Part shown: piece by piece, positions 1-7,197 of the stretch
Layout of the letters: the number at the start of each line of letters is the position of its first letter
How positions within the stretch are numbered: position 1 is the first letter of the stretch
Source: Methanomassiliicoccales archaeon
Lineage (GTDB): Archaea > Thermoplasmatota > Thermoplasmata > Methanomassiliicoccales > UBA472
DNA length: 16,337 nt
NCBI GenBank assembly: GCA_028679935.1
Contig: JAJRAL010000025.1
Span: forward strand, 1-16,337
Direction: 5' to 3'
The notes under the pieces: model-generated
Told to the model about the DNA's origin: nothing
Database searches by the model: none
The model's input: the letters and a program-made list of their open reading frames with translations, nothing else
Translations under genes and position numbers: made by a program

Positions 1-1
1 T

Positions 2-760
2 AGTAGGATCCGGGGGAACGTGGTGCAGCACGATGTCATCGGCATCATGATCGACAACCGGTCGGAGCGCAACGTGTGCATCGACAACGTGGTCCGGCTC
101 AACGTCGGCCTCGGGGTCTTCGTCCAAGGGAATTCCAACACGTTCCTCGCCAACTCCTTCTACGACAACGATCAGGCGAACACGAGCACCGGTTGGAAGC
201 CGTCGGCCAGGGACGAAGGGCTCGGCAACCTCTGGAACACTTCCGGCTCCCCGCATGGCTTCGGCAACTACTGGGGCAACTTCACCTCAGCCGCTCACGA
301 TGGGATACTCGACGATCCGGTGCCGATCGTGACGCATGCCTCCGAGCCGCGGTACGACCATTACGGCCTGCAGTATCCGCCCTCCACCCCTTCAGCTCCG
401 CTTGGCCTGAGGGCGACGTCGACCGAGGCGGGGATATCGCTCACCTGGTCGCCGCCCGTGAACGTCAGTGGCTCCGCGATCACGTTCTACAGCGTCTATC
501 GCTGGAACGGATCTGCATGGACCATACTAGCGATGACGACGAGCACCTCGATTTCAGACCAATCCGTGATCGGCGACGGCACAGAATACTCCTACTGCGT
601 TTCGGCGATGAACCTGATCGGCGATGGTCCCCTGTCCACGAACGTGACTCTGATGTATCAGAAACCGATCAGCTCGGCTATCTGGCTCGGCCTCGGCGTC
701 CTCATGGCGGGCTTCACGCTGCTCGTAGCAATCGCCTTGACGAGAGTGAAAGACGCCTGA
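2..760 (+). CDS. NosD-like beta-helix/fibronectin III surface protein, 3' part
   Basis: The reading frame is open to the left edge, so only the last 252 residues are seen and the start lies outside the window. Residues 1 to about 125 have the short repeated turns of a right-handed parallel beta-helix of the NosD/periplasmic copper-binding type (N-V-V and GNSNTF-type rungs), ending in the family's usual close: N-L-W-N, then GNYWGNF, then a D-G-I-L-D-D-P-V-P-I stretch. About 130-222 is a fibronectin type III domain (P-S-A-P-L-G-L start, LTWSPP, Y-x-Y-x-V-S-A-x-N end). About 225-247 is one hydrophobic helix followed by a short basic tail, so the protein is probably anchored in the membrane with its domains outside. 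Such proteins are common on Thermoplasmata and methanogen surfaces. The ligand is unknown. No SD-linked downstream gene follows, so it is probably the end of its own unit. Confidence 0.85.
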   Translation, partial: SRIRGNVVQHDVIGIMIDNRSERNVCIDNVVRLNVGLGVFVQGNSNTFLANSFYDNDQANTSTGWKPSARDEGLGNLWNTSGSPHGFGNYWGNFTSAAHDGILDDPVPIVTHASEPRYDHYGLQYPPSTPSAPLGLRATSTEAGISLTWSPPVNVSGSAITFYSVYRWNGSAWTILAMTTSTSISDQSVIGDGTEYSYCVSAMNLIGDGPLSTNVTLMYQKPISSAIWLGLGVLMAGFTLLVAIALTRVKDA

Positions 761-1067
761 TGATTGGCATCGCTCTGAAAAGGGAGGCCCTCATGAATCG
801 GACCCCGTTCCATAGGAGAACGACGCGGAGGTTCGCAGGGAGGATGGAAGGAAGGGCTAGATGGGCTGGACTCTCCTCACGCCGTTAACGTCGGCGCAGC
901 GGATATCATCGCTTGCATCCATATGATGGACCAACCGCCGGGCAGGCTCAGCCAGCAATATCTGGGATGGATAATCCCACCGCGGCAACCATTTAATACT
1001 CGACTGGGGGGAGTTTTTAATTGGGGTTCGGAGAAGGGGGAGTTCCTGAGCCCCGAAGGGGAGAGAG
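761..1067. other. Intergenic region with short inverted repeats
   Basis: No convincing gene is seen in this 307-base gap. It holds several short inverted repeats: CGCCG/CGGCG at 880-884/892-896, TCCAT/ATGGA at 918-922/926-930, CCAG/CTGG at 952-955/962-965, and GGGAT/ATCCC at 964-968/974-978. The last two share bases and could not form together. They lie just upstream of the candidate TATA box for the methyltransferase operon, so they could be operator half-sites or, less likely, a terminator for the surface-protein gene. This is suggested only by position. A 31-codon frame at 793-888 was judged too weak to call. Confidence 0.5.
990..999 (+). promoter_or_regulatory. Candidate TATA box for the corrinoid/methyltransferase operon
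   Basis: An AT-rich stretch (catttaatac) stands out in a GC-rich background about 70 bases before the corrinoid-protein ATG. With the usual archaeal TATA-to-start distance of about 25 bases, transcription would begin near 1018-1024, leaving a leader of roughly 45-50 bases. The leader would carry a purine-rich ribosome-binding site (aaggggag, 1057-1064) that overlaps a small CCCC-GAA-GGGG hairpin at 1051-1061. The call rests on sequence likeness and position only. Confidence 0.4.
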
Positions 1068-1718
1068 ATGAGTAACGCAGTTGTTGCGAAACTTGAGAAC
1101 GCGGTCCTTGACATGGACGAAAATCTTGCGAAGACCGCCGCCAACGAGGTCCTGTCCAACAAGCTCGACGTCGTCGGAGCGGTCAACGACGGCCTTGTCA
1201 AGGGCATGAAGACCGTCGCTGGGAAGTACGAACGGGAGGAGATCTACCTTCCGCAGGTGCTTGCCTCTGCCAACGCCTTCTACGCAGCGTTCGACATCCT
1301 TCGCCCGCACATGGTGGCCGGAGCCAAGGCGGCTGGGAAGAAGGTGGCGATATGCGTCGTCGAGGGCGATATCCATGACATCGGCAAGAACCTGGTGAAG
1401 ACGATGATCGAGGCCAACGGGTACCACTGTATCGACATGGGCCGGGACGTTCCGATCGAAGACTTCGTGCAGTGCATCGTGGACAATAAGCCCGAGTACG
1501 TCGCGATGTCCACTCTGATGACGCCGACCATGAAGAGCATGCGCAGGGTGATGGAGGGCATGGTGGACGAAGGGGTGCGAGATGGCCGGATGGTCATGAT
1601 CGGTGGCGGGCCAGTCGATGCGGAGTTCGCCTCCGAGATCGGCGCCGACTTCTATGGCGACGACGAGAATGAAGGTGTGTCCTGGCTGAAGGAACAGGAC
1701 AAGAAGAGAGGTGAGTGA
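1068..1718 (+). CDS. Methyltransferase-associated corrinoid (B12-binding) protein, MtbC/MtmC/MttC type
   Basis: This 216-residue protein has the usual length of the small corrinoid proteins that carry a methyl group on cobalt between two methyltransferases. Residues 1-85 match the helical cap domain (L-P-Q-V-L-A-S-A-N-A-F near 61-71). Residues 90-216 are the Rossmann-like B12-binding domain. The base-off/His-on signature is complete: D101-x-H103-x-x-G106, with H103 the lower cobalt ligand, then S148-T-L and G179-G-G-P around the nucleotide tail. The ATG at 1068 has a good upstream SD and sets the family's normal N-terminus. It is the first gene of the operon-like run to 6354, and its TGA at 1716-1718 lies next to the following start. 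Which of MtbC, MtmC, MttC or MtaC it resembles most cannot be settled by eye. The substrate is therefore unknown. Confidence 0.93.
   Translation: MSNAVVAKLENAVLDMDENLAKTAANEVLSNKLDVVGAVNDGLVKGMKTVAGKYEREEIYLPQVLASANAFYAAFDILRPHMVAGAKAAGKKVAICVVEGDIHDIGKNLVKTMIEANGYHCIDMGRDVPIEDFVQCIVDNKPEYVAMSTLMTPTMKSMRRVMEGMVDEGVRDGRMVMIGGGPVDAEFASEIGADFYGDDENEGVSWLKEQDKKRGE
1708..1713 (+). promoter_or_regulatory. Ribosome-binding site deciding the start of the first UroD-type methyltransferase
   Basis: The bases gaggtg lie inside the last codons of the corrinoid-protein gene, six bases before ATG 1720. The competing GTG at 1711 falls inside this motif and has only a weak purine run upstream. Confidence 0.5.
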
Positions 1719-1719
1719 G

Positions 1720-2781
1720 ATGGAAGAAATGACACCGCTGCAAAGGGTCGTGACCACCATCCAGGGCGGCACGCCGGACAGGGTCCCGATCATCCTCTAC
1801 TTCCAGTCGGCGGCACAGCACGCCGCAATCCGGGACGACTACACCTGGAACGAGCTCCTGAACAATCCGGTCAAGCAATACAGGAACATCGTCCAGCAGT
1901 ACGAGTACTACGGCGCGGACAACATGTTCCTGCCGCTGGACTTCAGGGTGGAGGGAGAGGCGTTCGGGAGCAAGTGCGACTACCTGCTCAAGTGCGGTAA
2001 CGGGATGAGGATGCCCGTGGTCACACAGTTCGCCATCCAGGGCAAGAATGAGATAGACGGGCTCGAGGTGCCAGACCCCAAGACGGCCGGACGGTGCCCG
2101 GTGATATTGAAAACAATCGAAAAGCTGAGCGCCAAGTACGGGAACAAGGTGCCGATCGTCGGGTTCGTCAACTCGCCGCCGGACGTGGCGACCGACGTCA
2201 TCAAGGGACACTACTCCACGGTGCTGCCGATGATGGCCATCGACAAGCCAGCCATGCACAGACTACTGTCGAAGATCAGCGAGTTCGAAATCGAGTTCGG
2301 CAAGGCGATGGTGGCCGCCGGTGCGCACGCGCTGGCGACCGTGGGAGGGGGTTTCAACCACCTGACCATCGGACCTGAGCAGTACAGGGAGTTCGTAGCG
2401 AAGTACCAGGGGCAGATAGTCAAAGGCGTCGGAGTGCCCTACTGCTTCCACCAGTGCCAGGACGCGACGCCGTTCTTCGACGACATCGTTGGCACCGGCG
2501 CAGGAGCGGTGGCGTTCCACGAGCTCGTGGACCTTAAGTGGGCCAAGCAGAAGTACGGCAAGAAGGTCATTCTCGCCGGCAACCTGGGCGTGTCGGAATC
2601 GACGAGCGTAGGGTACGGCGGCACGGCCGAGGAAGTGGAGAGGGAGACCAAGAGAATCATGGACATCGGCAAGCCCGGAGGGATGTTCTGGTTCAGCGCC
2701 GGATGCGAGGTGCACCACGCGCTCCCGGAAAGGAACATCTTCGCCATGATCAGGGCGGCCAAGAAGTACGGAGCCTATTGA
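1720..2781 (+). CDS. UroD-family methyltransferase, divergent paralogue (candidate substrate:corrinoid methyltransferase)
   Basis: This is a 353-residue protein of the uroporphyrinogen-decarboxylase superfamily in its methyltransferase branch (MtaA/MtbA/CmuA relatives). The N-terminus has the family's T-P-D-R-V-P motif. The zinc site of the branch is visible as H244-x-C246 and C329 (in S-A-G-C-E), so it is not a heme-pathway decarboxylase. I chose ATG 1720 over the in-frame GTG at 1711 because gaggtg at 1708-1713 is a well-spaced SD for the ATG; with the GTG the protein is 356 residues. It starts within two bases of the corrinoid-protein stop, so translation is probably coupled. It differs clearly from the next gene (CFHQC where that one has LHICG), which suggests a different substrate. 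With no MtaB/MtmB/MtbB/MttB here, it may be the enzyme that methylates the corrinoid protein, but that is inference. Confidence 0.85.
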   Translation: MEEMTPLQRVVTTIQGGTPDRVPIILYFQSAAQHAAIRDDYTWNELLNNPVKQYRNIVQQYEYYGADNMFLPLDFRVEGEAFGSKCDYLLKCGNGMRMPVVTQFAIQGKNEIDGLEVPDPKTAGRCPVILKTIEKLSAKYGNKVPIVGFVNSPPDVATDVIKGHYSTVLPMMAIDKPAMHRLLSKISEFEIEFGKAMVAAGAHALATVGGGFNHLTIGPEQYREFVAKYQGQIVKGVGVPYCFHQCQDATPFFDDIVGTGAGAVAFHELVDLKWAKQKYGKKVILAGNLGVSESTSVGYGGTAEEVERETKRIMDIGKPGGMFWFSAGCEVHHALPERNIFAMIRAAKKYGAY

Positions 2782-2833
2782 GCGAGGAGCGATAATCACC
2801 GAGACCGAACCAGAGACAGCGGAGACTGGGACG

Positions 2834-3862
2834 TTGAACGAGAAGGACAGACTATTTGGAGTGCTGAACCTTGAGAAGGTCGATCGGGTGCCGTGCGTCA
2901 GCCCCTTGCAGACCGGCACCATCGACCTGATGAAGGCATCAGGTGCCTTCTGGCCGGAAGCGAACAACAATCCATTCCTGATGGCGAAATTGGCCAAGGC
3001 GGGTCACACCGTCGCCGGCCTGGAGGGCGTGAGATTGCCGTTCGATGTTTCGGTCGACGCCACCGCCTTCGGGGCGCTGACGGGGAAGGAGAACATCGAA
3101 CGCCAGCCAGCTATCCTCAAGGCGCCCGTCTGTACGCAGGAGCAGCTGGAGGCGGCCGTCGTTCCCGATCCGCACAGCGCCGGCCGGGCCCCCGTGGTGC
3201 TCGATGCACTTCGCACGCTGGCGAAGGATCCAGAGCTCGCAGAAAGCCCATTGATTTGTGCCATCGTGGGGCCGTTCATGCTGACCGGTCAGCTGCGTGG
3301 CTCTCAGGACGCCATTATGGATGTGGCCCTGAATCCCCGGTTCATCAAGGGCATCCTGGAGAAGGCCACGCAGTGGGACATCGCCTTCGCTCAGGCGGCG
3401 CTGAGGGAAGGGGCGGACGTAATCGCCATAATCGACGCTACATCGAGTGGTGACGTCCTCGGCCCATCGCAATACGCCGAATTCGCCATGCCGTACCACA
3501 AGAGGCTGGTGGAGGCGATTCTCCGCGCGGACGGCTATTCGATCCTGCACATCTGCGGCAAGACGACGAAGAACATGCCATACATGATCGAGACGAAGGC
3601 CAACGGGATAAGCGTCGACCAGCAGATGGACATCGGATGGGTCAAACAACAGGTTAAAGGGAAGGCAGCATGCATCGGGAACGTGAGTCCGACCTCCACC
3701 CTACTATACAAGAAGCCATCGGACGTCGAGGCTGAGACGAAGCGCGTCATAGAGGCGGGGACGAACATCGTGGCCCCGGGATGCGGCTTCGCGCCCGAGA
3801 CGCCGTTGGCGAACATGAGGGCGATGGTGGAGGCGACGCTCAAGTACGGCAAGATTCCATAG
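2834..3862 (+). CDS. UroD-family methylcobamide methyltransferase, MtaA/MtbA type
   Basis: This 342-residue protein has the standard length and layout of MtaA/MtbA, which move the methyl group from a corrinoid protein to coenzyme M through a zinc-bound thiolate. The start E-K-V-D-R-V-P is typical. The zinc ligands are all present: H239-x-C241 in L-H-I-C-G-K and C317 in P-G-C-G-F-A-P-E-T-P. It begins with TTG at 2834 (ggag at 2821-2824 upstream); the only in-frame alternatives upstream are rare ATT/ATA codons. The gap to the previous gene is 52 bases. It ends with TAG, and the activator gene begins four codons later in the same frame. If the host makes coenzyme M, this is the most likely CoM-methylating enzyme of the cluster. 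In a non-methanogen the acceptor could be something else. Confidence 0.88.
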   Translation: MNEKDRLFGVLNLEKVDRVPCVSPLQTGTIDLMKASGAFWPEANNNPFLMAKLAKAGHTVAGLEGVRLPFDVSVDATAFGALTGKENIERQPAILKAPVCTQEQLEAAVVPDPHSAGRAPVVLDALRTLAKDPELAESPLICAIVGPFMLTGQLRGSQDAIMDVALNPRFIKGILEKATQWDIAFAQAALREGADVIAIIDATSSGDVLGPSQYAEFAMPYHKRLVEAILRADGYSILHICGKTTKNMPYMIETKANGISVDQQMDIGWVKQQVKGKAACIGNVSPTSTLLYKKPSDVEAETKRVIEAGTNIVAPGCGFAPETPLANMRAMVEATLKYGKIP

Positions 3863-3874
3863 GAGCGTGGAGGA

Positions 3875-5518
3875 GTGGCCGAGAGGTACGGCGTCGCGAT
3901 TGACATTGGGACGAGCGGACTCAGGGCGCAGAGCATCGATCTCGCTGACAAGAAGGTGATAGCGACCGCCATCACCCTGCGCCACCCTCTGCCCGGCGCA
4001 AACGTCATGGACCACCTGCACTTCGCCATCGACGTTGGCGAGGATTTCTCGAACCGCCTCATCGTGCAGTCGCTCAACTTCCTGCTCAAGGAGATTCACA
4101 TAGACCTGCAGAAGGTGGAAAGAGCGGCGGTCTGCGGCAACCCAATCCAACTCTCCCTATTCCAGAACATCGAGATCAGGGACCTGGCGTACGCGGGCGA
4201 GCGGGCGAGGGCCAAGCTCGGGGTGGAGAACGTCCGTAGGGACGCGAGAGTGATCAAGGCGGGAGACCTCGGGCTCGAGCTGAACCCAGAGGCGGACGTC
4301 CTGATCCCGCCGGCGGTCAAACACGAGATTGGTGCGGACGCCCTTGCGATGATGTACGAAACCGACTTCCTCAACTGCAAGGGAATCGCCATGGTGACGG
4401 ACTTCGGCACGAACGCCGAGATGGCCCTCAGAGTGGGCGACGAGATATTCACCGGATCCGCCGCTGCGGGGCCAGCGATCGAGGGGCAGCACATCAAGCA
4501 GGGCATGCTTGCCGCGCCCGGGGCCATCTCCGATGTGGAGCCCACCCTCGACGGCAAGTGGCGGACCTATGCCTTGAACGAGTCGATGTACACCGTCCCC
4601 TCGGACGTTGTCGACCCTCTGACGGGCGAGGTCCTCGAGCAGGGGGGCGTCAAGATACGGGGAATCACCGGCACCGGCGTCATAGGGCTGGTCGCCACCG
4701 GACTGGAGATGGGCCTCATGAAGCCCGGCAAGATGCTCACCCCGCAGAAGCTCGTGCGCTTGCAAGGAGGCGTCGTCTTCGACGAGGAAGACTACGTCGA
4801 GGTGGGGAAGACCATCGCCGCCTTCACCGCGGGACACATCACGCTGGCGACGGAGTGCGGGATCTCGCTCACCGATATCAAGTCGATGTACATGTCGGGA
4901 GCGTCGGGCACATACATGTCCTCTCCTAAGGCGGCGAGAATAGGTCTGATACCCGGCACGGTCGAAAGGACCGTCCAAGCCGGGAACACGTCCCTGGCCA
5001 TGTCCCGCGACCTGGTGAGGGACCCTCATTTGCTGGACCTTCTTCAGGAGAAGGCCGACGGCATCCGCGCCAGGCATATCATGTTCGCCAACTCCAAGGT
5101 GTTCGAGAACGCGTTCGCCGTCGAACTTGGGGTCTGGACCCAGGGGATGTCAGCGGAGGGAGAGGACAAGATGCTGAGGCATTTCGGGCTTGAACCCCGG
5201 CCCGCCCTGAACCGCAACATCGAGGTCATCAAACTGGTCCAACGCGACATCCAGGACATCGGCCCCCAGGGCCTCAAGGTGGTGGAGGACATCGGGATCG
5301 ACCTGGTTGGCGAACCGGTCGGTTGCCTCGGCGATGCCCGATGCGTCAAGGCCTGCCAGGAGAACGCCATCCGTGTCGACAAGCAGGCAGGGGTTTGGAG
5401 GGTTGTCATCGCCTCGGACCTGTGCATGGGCACCGCCTGCCGCCGCTGCGAGAGGGCCTGCAAGCTGAAGGTCCTGAGATTGGAGAACCTGAGGATAGCT
5501 GGGGAAGGGTCGCCTTGA
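3875..5518 (+). CDS. RamA/RACE-like ATP-dependent reductive activator of corrinoid proteins with ferredoxin tail
   Basis: This 547-residue protein matches the RACE family, which returns inactive Co(II) corrinoid proteins to Co(I) using ATP. Residues 1 to about 465 form the ASKHA-like ATPase: D10-I-G-T-S-G near the N-terminus and D176-F-G-T-N-A-E in the centre, the family hallmarks. There is no N-terminal [2Fe-2S] domain, so it is the RamA type. Residues about 480-535 are a ferredoxin-like domain with seven cysteines: C484, C490, C494 and C517, C522, C525, C529. In the first motif the second ligand position is D487, not Cys. The GTG start at 3875 follows aggag at 3861-3865. The stop overlaps the TTG start of the DUF1638 gene. 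Its place after both methyltransferases fits a role in repairing the corrinoid protein at 1068-1718. Confidence 0.9.
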   Translation: MAERYGVAIDIGTSGLRAQSIDLADKKVIATAITLRHPLPGANVMDHLHFAIDVGEDFSNRLIVQSLNFLLKEIHIDLQKVERAAVCGNPIQLSLFQNIEIRDLAYAGERARAKLGVENVRRDARVIKAGDLGLELNPEADVLIPPAVKHEIGADALAMMYETDFLNCKGIAMVTDFGTNAEMALRVGDEIFTGSAAAGPAIEGQHIKQGMLAAPGAISDVEPTLDGKWRTYALNESMYTVPSDVVDPLTGEVLEQGGVKIRGITGTGVIGLVATGLEMGLMKPGKMLTPQKLVRLQGGVVFDEEDYVEVGKTIAAFTAGHITLATECGISLTDIKSMYMSGASGTYMSSPKAARIGLIPGTVERTVQAGNTSLAMSRDLVRDPHLLDLLQEKADGIRARHIMFANSKVFENAFAVELGVWTQGMSAEGEDKMLRHFGLEPRPALNRNIEVIKLVQRDIQDIGPQGLKVVEDIGIDLVGEPVGCLGDARCVKACQENAIRVDKQAGVWRVVIASDLCMGTACRRCERACKLKVLRLENLRIAGEGSP

Positions 5519-6354
5519 GCCGCCCGGCCGGATCGAGGACATTGGCGATCGTCGGATGTCGTCTGTTCGAGGACGAGCTGGTGCACGTCCTCGTTGATGA
5601 CAACGACATATCAGAGGTCTTTGTTGTCGACGACCAAGAGTCCAAAGACCTGAGGCAGAAGCTCGCCAAGAAAGGGATACATGTCAGGATCACGCAGGTA
5701 GCGGAAGCCGAGATCTCAAGACTGGAAAGACCTGATGGATTCTCCGTCCTCGTATGGGTGAAGCCCATGGCCTTGCACCAGAAACCGGAGAAGCTCAAGG
5801 AGGACGTCATAGGGACGGTGGGGAAGCTAGAGTCGGTGAGCGACGCGGTCCTCCTCTTCTACGGTCTGTGCGGGAACGCCTTCCGCCATGTCGATCGCGA
5901 CACAAGCGCCTCGCAGGTGCCCGTGGTCATACTCCGCGATGAGAAGAAGCAGATCGTGGATGACTGCATCGGTTGCGTCCTCGGTGGCACAGACGAGTAC
6001 CTGGCCCAGCTGCGGAAGTCGATTGGCACGTTCTTCCTTACGCCGATGTGGGCGGCGAACTGGCGAGAGCTCTTTCACAAGGTGCAGATCCTTCAGGACC
6101 CGAACGACGTCGAGGGTGCGAGGTACATCTTCAAGTGCGTCGGCTACAAGAAGGTGGTGAAGATGGAGACGGGCCTTGGCGACGACGCGGAGTTCGATGA
6201 AAGGGTGAAGGAGTTCGCTCAGCTCTTCGATTTCGAGCTGGGTTCGGTCAAGTGCACTCTGAGCGTGGTCGAGTCCTCCTACGAGGAGGCGAAGCACGGC
6301 GCTCTTGGGCACGCATCCCGCAGCGCCATCCATCCCGAGAAAGGGCTCGGATGA
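5515..6354 (+). CDS. DUF1638 family protein
   Basis: This 279-residue protein carries the DUF1638 hallmarks: an A-I-V-G-C15-R start after a beta strand, L-L-F-Y-G-L-C119-G-N-A in the middle, and D-C151-I-G-C154-V-L-G-G soon after. The frame extends further upstream, but the TTG at 5515 overlaps the TGA of the activator gene (TTGA), has a ggggaaggg run before it, and places the N-terminus right at the conserved strand. The earlier part of the frame lies inside the activator gene and is Arg/Pro-rich, as expected of noise. Members of this family are often found beside corrinoid methyltransferase genes in methanogens and some anaerobic bacteria; the biochemical role is not established. The four conserved cysteines could bind metal, but this is not shown. 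It is probably the last gene of the operon. Confidence 0.85.
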   Translation: MSRPAGSRTLAIVGCRLFEDELVHVLVDDNDISEVFVVDDQESKDLRQKLAKKGIHVRITQVAEAEISRLERPDGFSVLVWVKPMALHQKPEKLKEDVIGTVGKLESVSDAVLLFYGLCGNAFRHVDRDTSASQVPVVILRDEKKQIVDDCIGCVLGGTDEYLAQLRKSIGTFFLTPMWAANWRELFHKVQILQDPNDVEGARYIFKCVGYKKVVKMETGLGDDAEFDERVKEFAQLFDFELGSVKCTLSVVESSYEEAKHGALGHASRSAIHPEKGLG

Positions 6355-6537
6355 TGCGATGGGCGTCCATCGCCGCCAGGCGGTCCCTTCGTTTCTGGGC
6401 CGGGTAGTAACGGTCCGCCGTGAAGGAGAAAGGCTTATGTCGAGCGACGGGGCTGAAGACAGTGGCCGAATAGGTTGAAGGCATTGTTTTTCCGGTTTCC
6501 AGCCTTCCGAAAGAGTAGGAAACGAGGGATGGTCGTC
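6355..6537. other. Intergenic region between two operons
   Basis: No gene is seen. There is a T-tract (five T at 6487-6491), a possible archaeal termination signal for the upstream operon. An inverted repeat GTTTCC/GGAAAC at 6495-6500/6518-6523 lies directly before the ribosome-binding site of the hydrolase gene. A weak TATA-like run (ggcttatg) sits near 6432-6439. All are low-confidence readings. Confidence 0.3.
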
Positions 6538-7197
6538 ATGACCGCCTTTGATCATGAAATAGAATCGAGCGACTATATGCGTCGGGTCCAGCCGTACGTC
6601 AGGCGCCATCGTTCGATTATTCGCCCGTTTTCGGTGAAGGACGCATGCCTGATTGTCATTGACATGCAGCGCTTCTTCATCGACCCTATCTCCCATGCGT
6701 CGTTCCGCGGGGCAGAGGGCATCGTCCGCAACGTCCGGTCCATCCTCGAGGCGTTCCGTGCCCACGGCCTGCCGGTCGTATTCACGAAGCACGCGCTCCT
6801 GAGCGACGAGGCGCCGGGCATCATGGGTGACTGGTGGGGCGACGTGCTGAGAGCCGAGGACCCTCTGTCAGGCATCGACGATCGCCTGCGACCCTTGGCG
6901 GAGGAGAGGGTCGTGCGGAAGACACGCTACAGCGCTTTCGTCAGGACGAACCTGGAGCAGATACTCGAGGAGCTGGGCGCGACGAGGCTGGTGATGACGG
7001 GAGTGTCGACGCACCTATGCTGCGAATCCACGGCCCGTGACGCGTTCATGCGCGACCGCGAGGTGTTCTTCGTTGTCGACGCCACGGCCGCGAACGATGA
7101 TAACCTGCACGTTGGGAGCCTAAGAGCCCTGGCGGCAGGGTTCGCCACGTTGGCGACGACGGAGGAGATGATCGGATGGCTGAAAGAAGGGAGGTAG
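6538..7197 (+). CDS. Isochorismatase-like cysteine hydrolase
   Basis: This 219-residue protein belongs to the isochorismatase/nicotinamidase superfamily. The catalytic triad is in place: D42 in L-I-V-I-D-M-Q, K128 in V-R-K-T-R-Y-S-A-F, and C161 in G-V-S-T-H-L-C-C-E-S-T. Family members hydrolyse C-N or vinyl-ether bonds (nicotinamide, N-carbamoyl compounds, biuret, isochorismate), and the sequence alone does not say which. I chose ATG 6538 because the aggg run at 6525-6528 is well spaced for it. ATG 6529 and TTG 6475 are possible upstream starts in the same frame; the TTG would add 21 residues, mostly basic and aromatic. The end overlaps the flavoprotein start by 22 bases, so it is translationally coupled to the next two genes. 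The residues 15-33, rich in Arg, are unusual before the core fold. Confidence 0.87.
   Translation: MTAFDHEIESSDYMRRVQPYVRRHRSIIRPFSVKDACLIVIDMQRFFIDPISHASFRGAEGIVRNVRSILEAFRAHGLPVVFTKHALLSDEAPGIMGDWWGDVLRAEDPLSGIDDRLRPLAEERVVRKTRYSAFVRTNLEQILEELGATRLVMTGVSTHLCCESTARDAFMRDREVFFVVDATAANDDNLHVGSLRALAAGFATLATTEEMIGWLKEGR

Noticed and set aside
793..888. A 31-codon frame with ggagg five bases before its ATG, coding for a very Arg-rich peptide.
   Set aside because: Composition is that of a random GC-rich frame, no known family, and it overlaps one of the inverted repeats. Not enough to call a gene.
761..1067. A cobalamin riboswitch before the corrinoid gene.
   Set aside because: No B12-box-like conserved segment or large multi-helix layout was recognised, and such riboswitches are rare in archaea.
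1711..1719. GTG 1711 as start of the first UroD-type methyltransferase.
   Set aside because: It falls inside the SD-like gaggtg that fits ATG 1720 better. It remains possible.
2263..2997. A long minus-strand open frame across the two UroD-type genes.
   Set aside because: Arg/His/Pro-rich noise opposite well-supported coding DNA; typical of GC-rich genes.
6475..6537. TTG 6475 as start of the cysteine hydrolase.
   Set aside because: The added residues look like non-coding sequence and a good purine run precedes ATG 6538.
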